The notes under the pieces were generated by a model that was not told the DNA's origin, did no database searches, and saw only the letters and a list, made by a program, of their open reading frames with translations. Positions 25,454 to 34,572 of a stretch of DNA of 64,000 bases are shown here, piece by piece. Source of the DNA: Ruminococcus flavefaciens ND2009 (GTDB lineage: Bacteria; Bacillota; Clostridia; Oscillospirales; Ruminococcaceae). The DNA is taken from contig NZ_KK211348.1 of the NCBI RefSeq assembly GCF_000621785.1, forward strand, positions 193,494 to 257,493. Reading direction: 5' to 3'. How positions within the stretch are numbered: position 1 is the stretch's first letter; each line of letters opens with the position of its first letter. A program made the translations under genes and the position numbers.

Positions 25454-26370
25454 CATGGAAAAAGCGTTTTCTCAGAGTCACACACCTGCTCTTCATCATA
25501 CTTCTTCTGGTACAGCTCCTTCCCGACAGATCCACAAAGGAGGTCTTTACGGGAAAGCTGGTGACCTTTGCTATTGGTGTTGAAGTTGTGACCCTGCTGG
25601 CTTCATTTATAATAAAGAAGCCCCAGTCCCTGTCACTGCTGCTGGATATAGTGGGCTTTGTGTACGTTCTTCTGACGGTCTGGAGCCTCGCCACAGCCAA
25701 GTACAACATACTCAACGATATGCTTTTCCCCGCACCCGGCAAGGTGATCAATCAGTTCGTTGAGGACAGGCAGAAGATACTTATAAATATAAAGAGCTCC
25801 GTGGGCATAACCATTCAGGGCTTCCTCCTTGCAGCTGTCACAGCCATTCCCCTGGGACTTTTCATCGGCTGGAGCGCAAGAGTGGGCGGAGCTGCCACAT
25901 ACATCACCAAGTTTTTCAGCTCAATACCGCCGATAGTTTACATTCCCTACGGTATCGCGCTTCTCCCCACATTCAGATCGGTATCCGTATTCGTAATATT
26001 CCTGGCTACCTTCTGGCCTGTATTTGCAGGAACCATGAGCGGAGTCCTGGGCGTTGACAAGAAGATAATCGACTCGGCAAAGGTGCTGAACATCAGCAAG
26101 CCGGAGATGCTGTTCTCGGTAATACTTCCCGCGTCCTTGCAGCAGATATTCCTGGGCTGCAACCAGGGACTCAGTGTTTCCTTCATACTCCTAACATCAG
26201 CGGAGATGATAGGCGCAAGGGACGGTATGGGCTATTATGTAAAGTATTATTCGGACTTCGGCGACTACACAAGAACCATCACAGGACTTCTGGTCATCGG
26301 TTTCGTAGTAATTGCCGTTACATTCCTTTTCAATAAGCTCCAGAATTACCTTCTCCGCTGGAAGAGATAA
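25450..26370 (+). CDS. SsuC/TauC-like ABC transporter permease
   Basis: 306 residues, about seven membrane segments. BPD_transp_1 domain with the ATPase-coupling EAA-type loop around SAKVLNISKPEMLFSVILPASLQQIFLG. The opening two helices are followed by a family-typical FPAPGKVINQFVE. Completes a three-gene importer with the upstream lipoprotein and ATPase. A bidirectional hairpin follows. Confidence 0.92.
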   Translation: MTWKKRFLRVTHLLFIILLLVQLLPDRSTKEVFTGKLVTFAIGVEVVTLLASFIIKKPQSLSLLLDIVGFVYVLLTVWSLATAKYNILNDMLFPAPGKVINQFVEDRQKILINIKSSVGITIQGFLLAAVTAIPLGLFIGWSARVGGAATYITKFFSSIPPIVYIPYGIALLPTFRSVSVFVIFLATFWPVFAGTMSGVLGVDKKIIDSAKVLNISKPEMLFSVILPASLQQIFLGCNQGLSVSFILLTSAEMIGARDGMGYYVKYYSDFGDYTRTITGLLVIGFVVIAVTFLFNKLQNYLLRWKR

Positions 26371-26378
26371 AAATAAAG

Positions 26379-26412
26379 CCTGAAAGCAGAAATACTGCCT
26401 TCAGGTTTTTGT
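26379..26412. terminator. Bidirectional hairpin between importer operon and tetR-type gene
   Basis: CCTGAA (26379-26384) with TTCAGG (26400-26405) plus CAG/CTG inner pairing, then TTTTTGTGTTTTT on the plus strand. Confidence 0.7.
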
Positions 26413-26422
26413 GTTTTTATCC

Positions 26423-26974
26423 TTACTTGTAATTCTTGAAGTAGAGACCGCCGTAGAGGCTGAACATGAGCTTTTCCAGGAATGAAACGTCAGCCTTAGC
26501 GCCTGTGAGTATATAATTCTTGGCTATGCTGTTCATGCCGCTGGCGATGAAATCAACGATAAAGACTCTGCTGTCATCGGGGACGTCGCTGATGAAGTGT
26601 TTGCAGTCCATCAGTGACTTATACTGAACGTCATAGAGGAAGTGTATCATATCATTTTTAACAAGGAGACCGATGATGTGCTTTTTCTCAACGATATAGC
26701 GGCTGTAGCCCTCGCAGAAGCTGCGGAACACAGCTGAGTGGCAGGAGGTATCGTTTTTCTCGGGAAGGAAGCAGCAGTTATGGCTGAGCTCATACATTAT
26801 GACATTTTCCTTTGTTCCGAACAGGGAATAGAAGGTCTGGCGGGACACCTGAGCCTCACGGCAGAGGTCGCTGACGCTTATCTCGCTGAATGATTTTTCC
26901 TCAAGAAGCCGCAGAAGTGCTTCTGAGATGAGTTTCTGAGAGAGTAATGCTGATTTGTTGCTTCCCTGATACAT
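26423..26974 (-). CDS. TetR-family transcriptional regulator
   Basis: 183 residues from ATG 26974 (GAGGT upstream). A TTG at 27028 is in frame but lies in the operator palindrome. The N-terminal HTH reads LISEALLRLLEEKSFSEISVSDLCREAQVSRQTFYSLFGTKENV, standard TetR. The C-terminal ligand domain is divergent. It is divergent from the DUF1858 gene and has two copies of a GACAATTGTC-type palindrome in the shared region, so autoregulation and control of DUF1858 are likely. It could also affect the convergent importer, though that is less direct. Confidence 0.9.
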   Translation of the reverse strand: MYQGSNKSALLSQKLISEALLRLLEEKSFSEISVSDLCREAQVSRQTFYSLFGTKENVIMYELSHNCCFLPEKNDTSCHSAVFRSFCEGYSRYIVEKKHIIGLLVKNDMIHFLYDVQYKSLMDCKHFISDVPDDSRVFIVDFIASGMNSIAKNYILTGAKADVSFLEKLMFSLYGGLYFKNYK

Positions 26975-27014
26975 GGACAAAATACCTCGCTTTGTAAAAG
27001 TTGTTTCAAGCTCC

Positions 27015-27070
27015 TTGACAATTGTCAAATACTATGATAATATTATAACAAAGGGGCGGACATTTGTCAA
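27015..27070. promoter_or_regulatory. Divergent promoters with two palindromic operators
   Basis: TTGACAATTGTCAA (27015-27028) is a perfect 14-base palindrome. A second, GACATTTGTCAA, lies at 27059-27070, centre to centre 42 bases apart (four helical turns). The minus-strand TetR promoter is TTGACA (27065-27070), 17 bases, TATAAT (27042-27047). For the plus strand, TTGACA (27015-27020) with TAATAT (27038-27043) fits DUF1858. Both operators overlap -35 elements. Confidence 0.8.
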
Positions 27071-27104
27071 GTCCCTGAAGTAAAAAATAACGGAGGTCGT
27101 AATT

Positions 27105-27305
27105 ATGGCACAGGTTACAAAGGATACAAAGATAGGCGAGCTTCTCCAGCTTGACAAGGACGTATCACCTATTCTTTTCAGCATAGGAATGCACTGCCTC
27201 GGATGTCCTGCATCACAGGGCGAGTCCATTGAGGAAGCAGCAATGGTACACGGTGTGAATGCAGACGAGCTTGTTGACGCTATCAACAAGAAGCTTGCTG
27301 AATAA
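27105..27305 (+). CDS. DUF1858 domain protein
   Basis: 66 residues, ATG 27105 with CGGAGG. The whole protein is a DUF1858 domain: VTKDTKIGELLQLDKDVSPILFSIGMHCLGCPASQGESIEEAA. The two conserved Cys (MHCLGCP) suggest a redox or metal role; the domain often accompanies hybrid-cluster or nitrite/sulfur redox proteins. Under apparent TetR control. The biochemical function is not known. Confidence 0.93.
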   Translation: MAQVTKDTKIGELLQLDKDVSPILFSIGMHCLGCPASQGESIEEAAMVHGVNADELVDAINKKLAE

Positions 27306-27330
27306 TTTTTTCAGGCTGATATGATAAGGA

Positions 27331-27356
27331 AAAGGCACCCGAAGGTGCCTTTTTTC
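27331..27356. terminator. Bidirectional terminator
   Basis: AAAGGCACC (27331-27339) pairs with GGTGCCTTT (27344-27352) around CGAA. T-runs lie on both strands, serving DUF1858 (+) and the membrane protein gene (-). Confidence 0.9.
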
Positions 27357-27358
27357 TT

Positions 27359-29419
27359 TTATATCTCGATGATATTGTGATCGTATACCAGAAGTGTAAA
27401 GCCAACATTGTTGATAACTGTATTGGCGATACGCTGAGGCGGATCGATTGCGTAGGAGTTGGACTGCTGGAACAGGCTGTACTCATAATCCGAGAGAAGG
27501 AGGAAGTAATCCTTCTGGTAAGGATCTGTCTCATACCATCTTCTTGAGGACTGGTATGTTCTCATGGTCGCGCCGTTCTCATCGACATTGATGTCAAATA
27601 CCTTGATCTTGTTGTTGGTGATAAGTGTAACGGAGTTAGCATTCCAGAATGTAGCATAGCCCTTTGTAACGCCCTGTTCCTCAAGGAAGTCAGCAAGCAT
27701 GAACTGTGTGTTAGTCTTGTATGCGTCCTTCTTCATCTTTCTGACATCGTTGCAGTGAACAAGACCTGTTACGAAGATGGGGACGAAGAGCACAACTGCC
27801 AGTCTTGCAACATCTGCCTTTCTGGAGACAGACCATGTGAGGAAGAGTATGCTTACGATGAGCGAAGTGCCTATCATTGGGATTATTCTCCAGTCAGCAG
27901 CGGAGAGAACACCGAATACATAGCCCATGATGTTTACAGCTGTAACAGCCCAGTGCATCCATATCCAGATACGCATCATTCTGCCCTTGCGGTCGTCGCC
28001 GAACTTCTTGTAGAAGCAGGTAGCAACGATGGGGAGCACAGCTATAAGGATAGCTGTCATGAGGCAGAGCATATTGGGGATACCATCTTTGCTTGCAAAC
28101 TTAACGTTTGTAAGGCTTCTGACGCCCAGGAGCCTCATCCATGCGAAGGGGAGCTTCTGGAAGTGCTCAAGCCATTCCTCCATAGGTGAGAAATTGGAGT
28201 TTGCCTCCTGATAGCCTGCGCTGAGGTCGCCCAGGAGCTTCTTGTTGATGAAGTTTCCGATAACAGCCATTACCAGGAACACAAAAGCTCTGAAAGCAAC
28301 AAGGAAGGTCTTGCTGCTGAAAAGCTTGGTCTTTGCGTCAACGAACTGCTCTGCGAATACAGCGCCTGCGAAGGGAAGCACGAACAGGGTGAAGCCTGTG
28401 ATGCCGTCCAGACCTGTGCAAACCATGAATGCACAGATACAGAGGAAAATGATTATCCTGTGGATAAATGTCTTCTTGGTGTCCTTGCCCTCTTTTCTCA
28501 GAGCTGAGGCCTTGCCGCTGACGGTAAGGAGCCTGAAGTAGAGGAAGGCACCGATGAGCAGGAAGAGTATTCCCAGGGAGTAGTAAATGGTGTGTCCCCA
28601 GAATATCTCACGCATTTTCTGAGTGGAGAGCGTGATGGAAAGGAATATTGCCGTTCCGACCATGGAAATGGGGAAGCTTCCCGTTGTCTCTCTTATCATG
28701 AACAGCATGAATACCGTGAGCAGTACGAAGAAGCACATCATTCCCACGATATGAGCAGTCATTCCGTAGCCGAACATATGGATAAGGGGGATCATTATGG
28801 TGCTTGTGCTGAATGGCAGGAAGCAGGCATAAGAGAAGTCCTTATCGTAGGTGTGGCCGCTTTCCACGGAAGCCTCAGCCCAGATGATAGTATCGGTGCA
28901 GTCGGCGTGGAATTCAGCCTTGGAAGCAGTGGTAACGTAGTAGATAGTAACTGCGCAGACGCCCAGGAACAGTGCAGCTGTGAGTACCCAGACAGCTATT
29001 TTGCCCAGAATGTCAAGGTGGAGACGTTCCTTTAAAGCTGCAAGCTTTTCTGCCAGAGTCTTTGGCTCTTCTGTCTCGGCAGGCTCCTCGGTCTTCTTCT
29101 CGGGCTTGCTGCTCTTGTTTTTATCGCCATTGCTCTTGTCCGGCTTTTTGCCGTCGGAGCTTTTTTTGCTGCTGTTGTTGTTTTTGCTGCTTTTCTTTTT
29201 AGCGCTGTCAGCAGCCTTTTCAGCTTTCTCGGCAGTCTTTTTCACTGCCTTTTCGGCTGCTTCTCCGGTCTTTTTCACCTTTTCCGCAGCTTCTTCGGCA
29301 GCAGTCTCGGTAAGGTCGATGACCTCCTCAGCCTCATCAGCGGCAGTTTCGGTAAAGTCAAGTACCTCCTCAGCTGCGTCCTTTACACTGTCAGCAGCCT
29401 TTTTAGTCTTGTCGTCCAT
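27359..29419 (-). CDS. Polytopic membrane protein with long Ala/Lys/Glu-rich cytoplasmic N-terminus
   Basis: 686 residues from ATG 29419 (GGAGGAAAA). Residues 1-125 are almost only Ala, Lys, Glu, Asp, Thr and Ser, in helical repeats resembling histone H1 or apolipoprotein-type amphipathic helices. Then there are about eleven membrane helices with an extracytoplasmic loop rich in Asp and Trp, resembling the architecture of GT-C/PMT-like glycosyltransferases (DUF6056-like). The family call is weak. Lying downstream of GtrA and an FAD enzyme, it probably takes part in surface polysaccharide assembly. Confidence 0.7.
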   Translation of the reverse strand: MDDKTKKAADSVKDAAEEVLDFTETAADEAEEVIDLTETAAEEAAEKVKKTGEAAEKAVKKTAEKAEKAADSAKKKSSKNNNSSKKSSDGKKPDKSNGDKNKSSKPEKKTEEPAETEEPKTLAEKLAALKERLHLDILGKIAVWVLTAALFLGVCAVTIYYVTTASKAEFHADCTDTIIWAEASVESGHTYDKDFSYACFLPFSTSTIMIPLIHMFGYGMTAHIVGMMCFFVLLTVFMLFMIRETTGSFPISMVGTAIFLSITLSTQKMREIFWGHTIYYSLGILFLLIGAFLYFRLLTVSGKASALRKEGKDTKKTFIHRIIIFLCICAFMVCTGLDGITGFTLFVLPFAGAVFAEQFVDAKTKLFSSKTFLVAFRAFVFLVMAVIGNFINKKLLGDLSAGYQEANSNFSPMEEWLEHFQKLPFAWMRLLGVRSLTNVKFASKDGIPNMLCLMTAILIAVLPIVATCFYKKFGDDRKGRMMRIWIWMHWAVTAVNIMGYVFGVLSAADWRIIPMIGTSLIVSILFLTWSVSRKADVARLAVVLFVPIFVTGLVHCNDVRKMKKDAYKTNTQFMLADFLEEQGVTKGYATFWNANSVTLITNNKIKVFDINVDENGATMRTYQSSRRWYETDPYQKDYFLLLSDYEYSLFQQSNSYAIDPPQRIANTVINNVGFTLLVYDHNIIEI

Positions 29420-29473
29420 ATTTTTCCTCCATAAAAGGCAGGGGGCGCATAAACGCCGCCCCACGATAATAAA

Positions 29474-29950
29474 TTATGTCTTGTCCTTTTTAGTGTAGAG
29501 CAGTATCTTTCTTGCGAAGAAGTTCCACAGGAAGGATACAGCGGTAGAAACTACCTTTGCTATCATCTGATAAGCGCTGGTCTTGTCGCTGAGCCATACC
29601 TCAAAGCCCTTGGTGATACCCATAGTGATGAGGAGTCCCACAACACCTATGGCAGCAAATCCGAGGAATTCCACGAATTTGTTCTTGACGTTTGAGGTCT
29701 TGAATATCCAGAAGGTGCTGATGAGATAGTTGACGATGAGACCTGCCACGAATGACAGTGAATTTGCCGCAACGGCGAAACGCTCGCCGAAGACGAACTT
29801 GAAAAGAACGAAGGAAAGTCCCCAGTCAACGACGGTAGCGAGACCGCCGACGAAGATATAGCGGAAGAACTGTATGAGTGTATTGTCTGTATCTCCCACA
29901 AAGAGCTTCTTGAAGTCCTTGTCGCGGAAGATCTGTTTGATCTCGTCCAT
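29474..29950 (-). CDS. GtrA-family membrane protein
   Basis: 158 residues with four membrane helices, matching the GtrA/DPMS domain: LIQFFRYIFVGGLATVVDWGLSFVLFKF, FVAGLIVNYLISTFWIF, FLWNFFARKILLY. GtrA-like proteins are thought to translocate lipid-linked sugars across the membrane. Its start overlaps the stop of the FAD enzyme by one base (TAATG). Confidence 0.92.
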   Translation of the reverse strand: MDEIKQIFRDKDFKKLFVGDTDNTLIQFFRYIFVGGLATVVDWGLSFVLFKFVFGERFAVAANSLSFVAGLIVNYLISTFWIFKTSNVKNKFVEFLGFAAIGVVGLLITMGITKGFEVWLSDKTSAYQMIAKVVSTAVSFLWNFFARKILLYTKKDKT

Positions 29951-31509
29951 TACTTCTGCTTCTCCTCGTGGTATTCCTTCTCTGTATTTACGTTCCAGAT
30001 AGCGGACTTATCTGTGCTGCCGCTCTTGATAGCCTTTACAGCCTCGAAGGAGGTTACCATAGAGTGGTCGATATTGTTATATCTGTGCTGGCCGTTACGT
30101 CCTACGCAGTAGAGGTTGGGGATAGTATCGAGGTACTCGATGAGCTTGTCCATCTCGTCGTAGGTATCGAAGTAAGCAGGGTAAGCCTTCTTCACCTTTT
30201 CCATGTGGGTGTCGATGACCTGGTCTGCGCTGTCGATAAGACCGAGCTTTACCATTTCCTTTACGCAGAAGTCAGAGAACTGCTTCTCGGTCATGTTCCA
30301 GAACTTGTCGCCCTCGGTAACGAAGTACTCAAGACCTACCCATACGGTATGGCCAAGGTCCTTTACCATGTAAGGAGACCAGTTGTTATAGATCTGGAAA
30401 CGTCCCATCTTTACACGTCTGTCCTGAACGTATACCCAGCAGTCGGGCACGATATTGCCTACAGTCTTCATATTGGTCTTGTTCTTGAGCTTGAGCTTGG
30501 GAACGAGAACACCGAGGGTCATGTAGTCACGGTAGGGAAGACCTGCGGCGATCCTTGCAGCGTCCTCGGGAACATCGTTCATGCCTGCAACAAGGTCCTT
30601 GACAGGCATTGAGGAGATAACGCAGTCGCCGCTGAGCTCTACCTCCTTGCCGTCCTTTATATAAGTAACGCCTGTGAGGTTGTTGTTTTCGTCCTTGTGG
30701 AGCTTCTTAACGGCAGCCTCCATGATGATGGTACCGCCCAGCTTCTTTACTTCATCGGCAGTTACCTCCCAGAGCTGTCCGGGACCAAGCTTGGGGTACT
30801 TGAACTCCTCGATGAGAGAGGTATTTACCTTACGGTTCTTTACCTTGAAGAGCTTTCCGAAGAAGTCCTTGATGATACCCACGATAGACAGACCCTTGGT
30901 ACGCTGAGCGCCCCATGAAGCGTCGATCTCGCTGGGGTGTCTGCCCCAGAGGTTTTCGGTGTAGTACTCGAAGAACATGGAGTAGAGCTCCTTACCGAAG
31001 CAGTTGATGTAGAAGTTCTCCAGATTGTTCTCGGGACGCTTGTGGATAGCAGCCTTGAGGTAGCTGAATCCCACCTTCATAGTTGTGAAGAAGCCGAAAT
31101 TCTTGATAGTCTCGGGCTTGAGCGAAACGGGGTAATCATAGAACTTGTCGTTGAAAAGGATACGTGACACTCTGTGTCTCTTGAGCATAACGCGGTCTGT
31201 GTACTTGGGGTCGGGACCGCCTTCCTCAACGTTTACGTGTCTCTTGAGGAACTTATCGTCCGATGAGGGAACGCCCTGAACGGGAAGCATATTGCTCCAC
31301 CACTGATTTACCTCGGGTATTTTTGAGAAGAAACGGTGGCCGCCCATATCCATACGGTTGCCCTTGTAGTTTACGGTCTTTGAGATACCGCCGATAGCAG
31401 AGGTCTCTTCGAGTACAGTGACATCGTATTCGCCTGAGCCGTCTTTGAGAAGCTCATAGGCAGCGGTAAGACCCGCAGGTCCCGCACCGATAATAATGAC
31501 TTTTTTCAT
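29950..31509 (-). CDS. FAD-dependent oxidoreductase, UDP-galactopyranose mutase-like
   Basis: 519 residues. N-terminal Rossmann motif [16 protein letters not shown], then GHRFFSK and [17 protein letters not shown]. These are typical of the NAD(P)/FAD-binding amine-oxidase clan that includes UDP-galactopyranose mutase-like enzymes in glycan clusters. The C-terminal [18 protein letters not shown] binds flavin. With GtrA and a multi-spanning protein it forms a three-gene operon. The exact reaction is unknown. Confidence 0.85.
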   Translation of the reverse strand: MKKVIIIGAGPAGLTAAYELLKDGSGEYDVTVLEETSAIGGISKTVNYKGNRMDMGGHRFFSKIPEVNQWWSNMLPVQGVPSSDDKFLKRHVNVEEGGPDPKYTDRVMLKRHRVSRILFNDKFYDYPVSLKPETIKNFGFFTTMKVGFSYLKAAIHKRPENNLENFYINCFGKELYSMFFEYYTENLWGRHPSEIDASWGAQRTKGLSIVGIIKDFFGKLFKVKNRKVNTSLIEEFKYPKLGPGQLWEVTADEVKKLGGTIIMEAAVKKLHKDENNNLTGVTYIKDGKEVELSGDCVISSMPVKDLVAGMNDVPEDAARIAAGLPYRDYMTLGVLVPKLKLKNKTNMKTVGNIVPDCWVYVQDRRVKMGRFQIYNNWSPYMVKDLGHTVWVGLEYFVTEGDKFWNMTEKQFSDFCVKEMVKLGLIDSADQVIDTHMEKVKKAYPAYFDTYDEMDKLIEYLDTIPNLYCVGRNGQHRYNNIDHSMVTSFEAVKAIKSGSTDKSAIWNVNTEKEYHEEKQK

Positions 31510-31668
31510 GTTTTATTACCTTTTCCCTTCCACGGAGCCGTAAGCTCCGAAAATAGTCTTATAATAATTAGACGCATGAGCGCCCGAAAACTCTCACCCT
31601 CGGGAGAGAATTTTTTTTGCGGAAGAGCTATGCAGAAAAAGTGCATAACTATCCATAGTATAAGTTAC

Positions 31669-31697
31669 ATTATAACACATTGATGAAGAATAATCAA
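31669..31697 (-). promoter_or_regulatory. Promoter of the FAD-GtrA-membrane protein operon
   Basis: Minus-strand TTGATT (31692-31697), 17-base spacer, TATAAT (31669-31674), leaving a leader of about 150 bases. Confidence 0.7.
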
Positions 31698-31819
31698 GGG
31701 AAGGAAGTCTATTTCTGCACAAGAGCCGGGAATTTAATGCAATTCCAACAAAAACGAACAGACAAAATTGTGCTCTTGCACGAAGTCTGAGCCTGCCTGT
31801 ACAAAGAAAAAACTGAGTT

Positions 31820-31928
31820 AAGCCCTTAGTCCTTAGCCGTTAGCATAATGCAGGGGTGGATATTATCCGCCCGATAATAAAAAGGCAAAGCCGCTTCCTG
31901 ATGGCTAAAAGCTAAAGGCTAATGGCTT
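31820..31928. repeat. Palindromic MITE-like element A
   Basis: Low-complexity arms, AAGCCCTTAGTCCTTAGC at the left and GGCTAAAGGCTAATGGCTT at the right, are imperfect inverted complements. They enclose a small inner hairpin (GGTGGATATTATCCGCC). Same design as elements B, C and D. Confidence 0.55.
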
Positions 31929-31941
31929 CAGAGAAACATAA

Positions 31942-31973
31942 TGCCCCTGGGCACTTTTCAGCGCTCAGGGGCA
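31942..31973 (-). terminator. Hairpin after thiC
   Basis: TGCCCCTG (31942-31949) pairs with CAGGGGCA (31966-31973) with further internal pairing. The minus-strand U-run is weak. Confidence 0.6.
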
Positions 31974-32015
31974 GAACTTCCGTATAAGCACAAAAGTCAG
32001 GTGTGCTTTGGGTAT

Positions 32016-33329
32016 TTACTTTTCAGAGCAGAACTCTACCTTTTCACCGTTGAGGATCATATTTGTAGTCCTTACTGCGCACATTTTTCCGCACATGGAG
32101 CAGGTGTGTCTGTCAGCGGGGGGAGTGCTCTCGAAGTAGGCTCTTGCCTTTTCGCCGTCAACAGCTATCTCGAACATCTTGTCCCAGTCTACCTCGTGAC
32201 GAGCCTCAGCCATAGCGTTATCGCGGTCTGTTGCGTGGGGGATGCCCTTTGCGATGTCGGCAGCGTGAGCAGCTATGCGGCTTGCGATTATACCCTCCTT
32301 AACGTCGCTTGTGTCGGGAAGACGGAGGTGCTCTGCGGGAGTTACATAGCAGAGGAAGTCCGCACCGCTTGCAGCAGCGATAGCACCGCCGATAGCAGAG
32401 GTGATGTGGTCATATCCGGGGAAGATGTCAGTTACCAGAGGTCCCAGGACATAGAATGGAGCGTTGTGGCATATACGCTTCTGGAGCTTCATATTTGCAG
32501 CGATCTCGTTCATAGCCATGTGACCGGGGCCCTCTACCATGACCTGAACGTCCTTTGCCCAGGCTCTTTCCGTGAGAGCGCCCAGCTCGATGAGCTCTGA
32601 GATCTGTCCTGCGTCGGTAGCGTCGTCGATACAGCCGGGGCGGAGAGCGTCTCCCAGGGAGATGGTGCAGTCGAACTCGCGGAGTATATCCAGCACCTCG
32701 TCATAGTGCTCGTAGAAGGGGTTCTCGTTGCCTGTCATCATCATCCATGCGAACAGGAGTGAGCCGCCCCTTGAAACTATGTTCATCTTGCGCTTGTCTC
32801 TGCGGAATGCCTCAACAGCGCGGCGGTTGATACCTGCATGGATAGTCATGAAGTCAACGCCCTCCTCTGCGTGAGCGCGGACAACTCTCAGGAAGTCATC
32901 GGCAGTTATCTCAAGGAGGTCCTTTTCAAGGTAGCCGATAGCGTCATACATGGGAACTGTGCCTATCATAGCAGGTGACTTTTCTATGAGAGCGGTGCGG
33001 AAGGTATTGGTCTTGCCGTAGTTGGAGAGATCCATGATAGCCTCGGCGCCGAATTTAAGCGCCATATCAACCTTTTCCATCTCTACGTCATAGTTTTTCG
33101 CATCGCCTGAGATACCCAGGTTCACGTTTATCTTGGTACGCATTCTTGTGCCGATACCCTCGGGAGAAATGGACTTGTGGTTGATATTACATGGGATGCA
33201 GACCTCGCCCTTTGCCACCAGCTCACGGAGCTCCTCGGCGCTTATATATTCCTTTTCAGCGACTATCTTCATCTCGGGAGTGATAATGCCCTTCTTTGCC
33301 GCTTCCATCTGTGTACTGTAGTTTCTCAT
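32016..33329 (-). CDS. thiC: Phosphomethylpyrimidine synthase
   Basis: 437 residues from ATG 33329; an earlier ATG at 33344 lies within the GGAGG ribosome site. A radical-SAM-type ThiC making HMP-phosphate from AIR. It includes [50 protein letters not shown] and [12 protein letters not shown]. The C-terminal cluster-binding motif reads CSMCGKMC, i.e. C-x2-C-x3-C, one residue shorter than the C-x2-C-x4-C of many ThiC. Last gene of the TPP-riboswitch operon thiD-cytX-thiC. Confidence 0.96.
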   Translation of the reverse strand: MRNYSTQMEAAKKGIITPEMKIVAEKEYISAEELRELVAKGEVCIPCNINHKSISPEGIGTRMRTKINVNLGISGDAKNYDVEMEKVDMALKFGAEAIMDLSNYGKTNTFRTALIEKSPAMIGTVPMYDAIGYLEKDLLEITADDFLRVVRAHAEEGVDFMTIHAGINRRAVEAFRRDKRKMNIVSRGGSLLFAWMMMTGNENPFYEHYDEVLDILREFDCTISLGDALRPGCIDDATDAGQISELIELGALTERAWAKDVQVMVEGPGHMAMNEIAANMKLQKRICHNAPFYVLGPLVTDIFPGYDHITSAIGGAIAAASGADFLCYVTPAEHLRLPDTSDVKEGIIASRIAAHAADIAKGIPHATDRDNAMAEARHEVDWDKMFEIAVDGEKARAYFESTPPADRHTCSMCGKMCAVRTTNMILNGEKVEFCSEK

Positions 33330-33402
33330 TTTTATTTCCTCCATATATTATGGAGCCGGGAGCGCGGGGGAGCAGGTCATGCTCTTGTCTCCCGGCTTCC
33401 CG

Positions 33403-34572
33403 TTATTGTTTTTTTGCAAATATCTTCTTTGCGGCAACACACATTATAATAGTAGCCGCCATGTCGGGCAGAGTATTTCCCACGGGAATGTCCACCCTCA
33501 TAAGTACCCTGTAGAGCGCAAATCCCAGCACCCACACGATACAGCTTATTATGTCGAAGCTCTTGTCCGAGCTGTCCTTTTTCAGTATGAAATGGTCCGC
33601 TATCTGAACGGCTATCATAGGCGCGAATACCGAGCCGATGAGATAGAGGAAGTCCGTTATATCGTCCATTGGGAAGATGATAGCTCCCGCAGTACCGATG
33701 ACCGCAGCAGCCACGGCTATCCACTTGCCCTTGAGCTTGGCGAAGATGGACTCTCCCGAGATACCTGCGGAATAGGCGTCAAGGAAGGTGGTTGTGACTG
33801 TGGAGAATACCACGATGAGGAGACCCGCAATGCCGAGGCTTGCCTTCAGCATTATCTGTGCGATGTCATATTCGCCTGTGAATATAGCAGCTCCCATGCC
33901 GATAGCGTACATCCAGCAGCTTATAATGCCGTAGACGATGGCGCTGACAGCCGTAGCTGCAACAGGCTTTTCAGCTTCTCTTGTGTAGTCGCTTATGAGT
34001 GGCAGCCATGAAAGGGGCATAGCCACAGACAGCTCCACGGCGGCGCCGAAGCTCATGCTCTCCTCGGAGATGGGGAGCTCGCTGCCGTCGAAGAATATAA
34101 TCTTGCAGAGTATCAGCGTCAGCACGAACAGTGCAGCCATGGCGACTGTATTTACCTTGCCCAGATTTTTTATGCCGATGAGTATCCAGAGTATGATAAG
34201 TCCGCCAATGACCAGACACCACACCCAGCGACCTGCGCCGAAAATGCCGTTTGCGGCCAGAGCGCCGTCGTATATCATGATAGCCGTCCAGCCCACCAGC
34301 TGCAGCACGTTCAGGGCTGAGAAGAAGATACCTCCCTTGCTTCCGAAGCTCATCTTTACGGTCTCCATAGCGCTTTTGCGGGTCCTGCCGCCGATGAGCC
34401 CCGCAAGGAACAGCATGGTGCAGCCGATGATGTGACCGATGATGACTGCCAGGAGACCCTTTCCGAAGCCCAGGGGAGCGAAATATGTTCCCGTGATTAT
34501 CTCGGCGATGGATACACCTGCGCCGAACCAGATAAGTCCGTTTTCATATATTGAGGTGCGCTTCTGTTCCAT
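33403..34572 (-). CDS. cytX: CytX-type hydroxymethylpyrimidine transporter (NCS1 family)
   Basis: 389 residues, about twelve membrane helices. The N-terminus (FGAGVSIAEIITGTYFAPLGFGKGL) and GGRTRKSAMETVKMSFG are typical of NCS1/cytosine permease-like CytX. CytX genes are linked to thiamine riboswitches and are thought to import HMP. It overlaps the thiD stop by one base and is 73 bases from thiC. A genome that both imports (CytX) and makes (ThiC) HMP is common. Confidence 0.88.
   Translation of the reverse strand: MEQKRTSIYENGLIWFGAGVSIAEIITGTYFAPLGFGKGLLAVIIGHIIGCTMLFLAGLIGGRTRKSAMETVKMSFGSKGGIFFSALNVLQLVGWTAIMIYDGALAANGIFGAGRWVWCLVIGGLIILWILIGIKNLGKVNTVAMAALFVLTLILCKIIFFDGSELPISEESMSFGAAVELSVAMPLSWLPLISDYTREAEKPVAATAVSAIVYGIISCWMYAIGMGAAIFTGEYDIAQIMLKASLGIAGLLIVVFSTVTTTFLDAYSAGISGESIFAKLKGKWIAVAAAVIGTAGAIIFPMDDITDFLYLIGSVFAPMIAVQIADHFILKKDSSDKSFDIISCIVWVLGFALYRVLMRVDIPVGNTLPDMAATIIMCVAAKKIFAKKQ

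Noticed and set aside
26975..27028. Longer TetR start at TTG 27028
   Set aside because: The codon lies in the operator palindrome; ATG 26974 has GAGGT and the conserved start.
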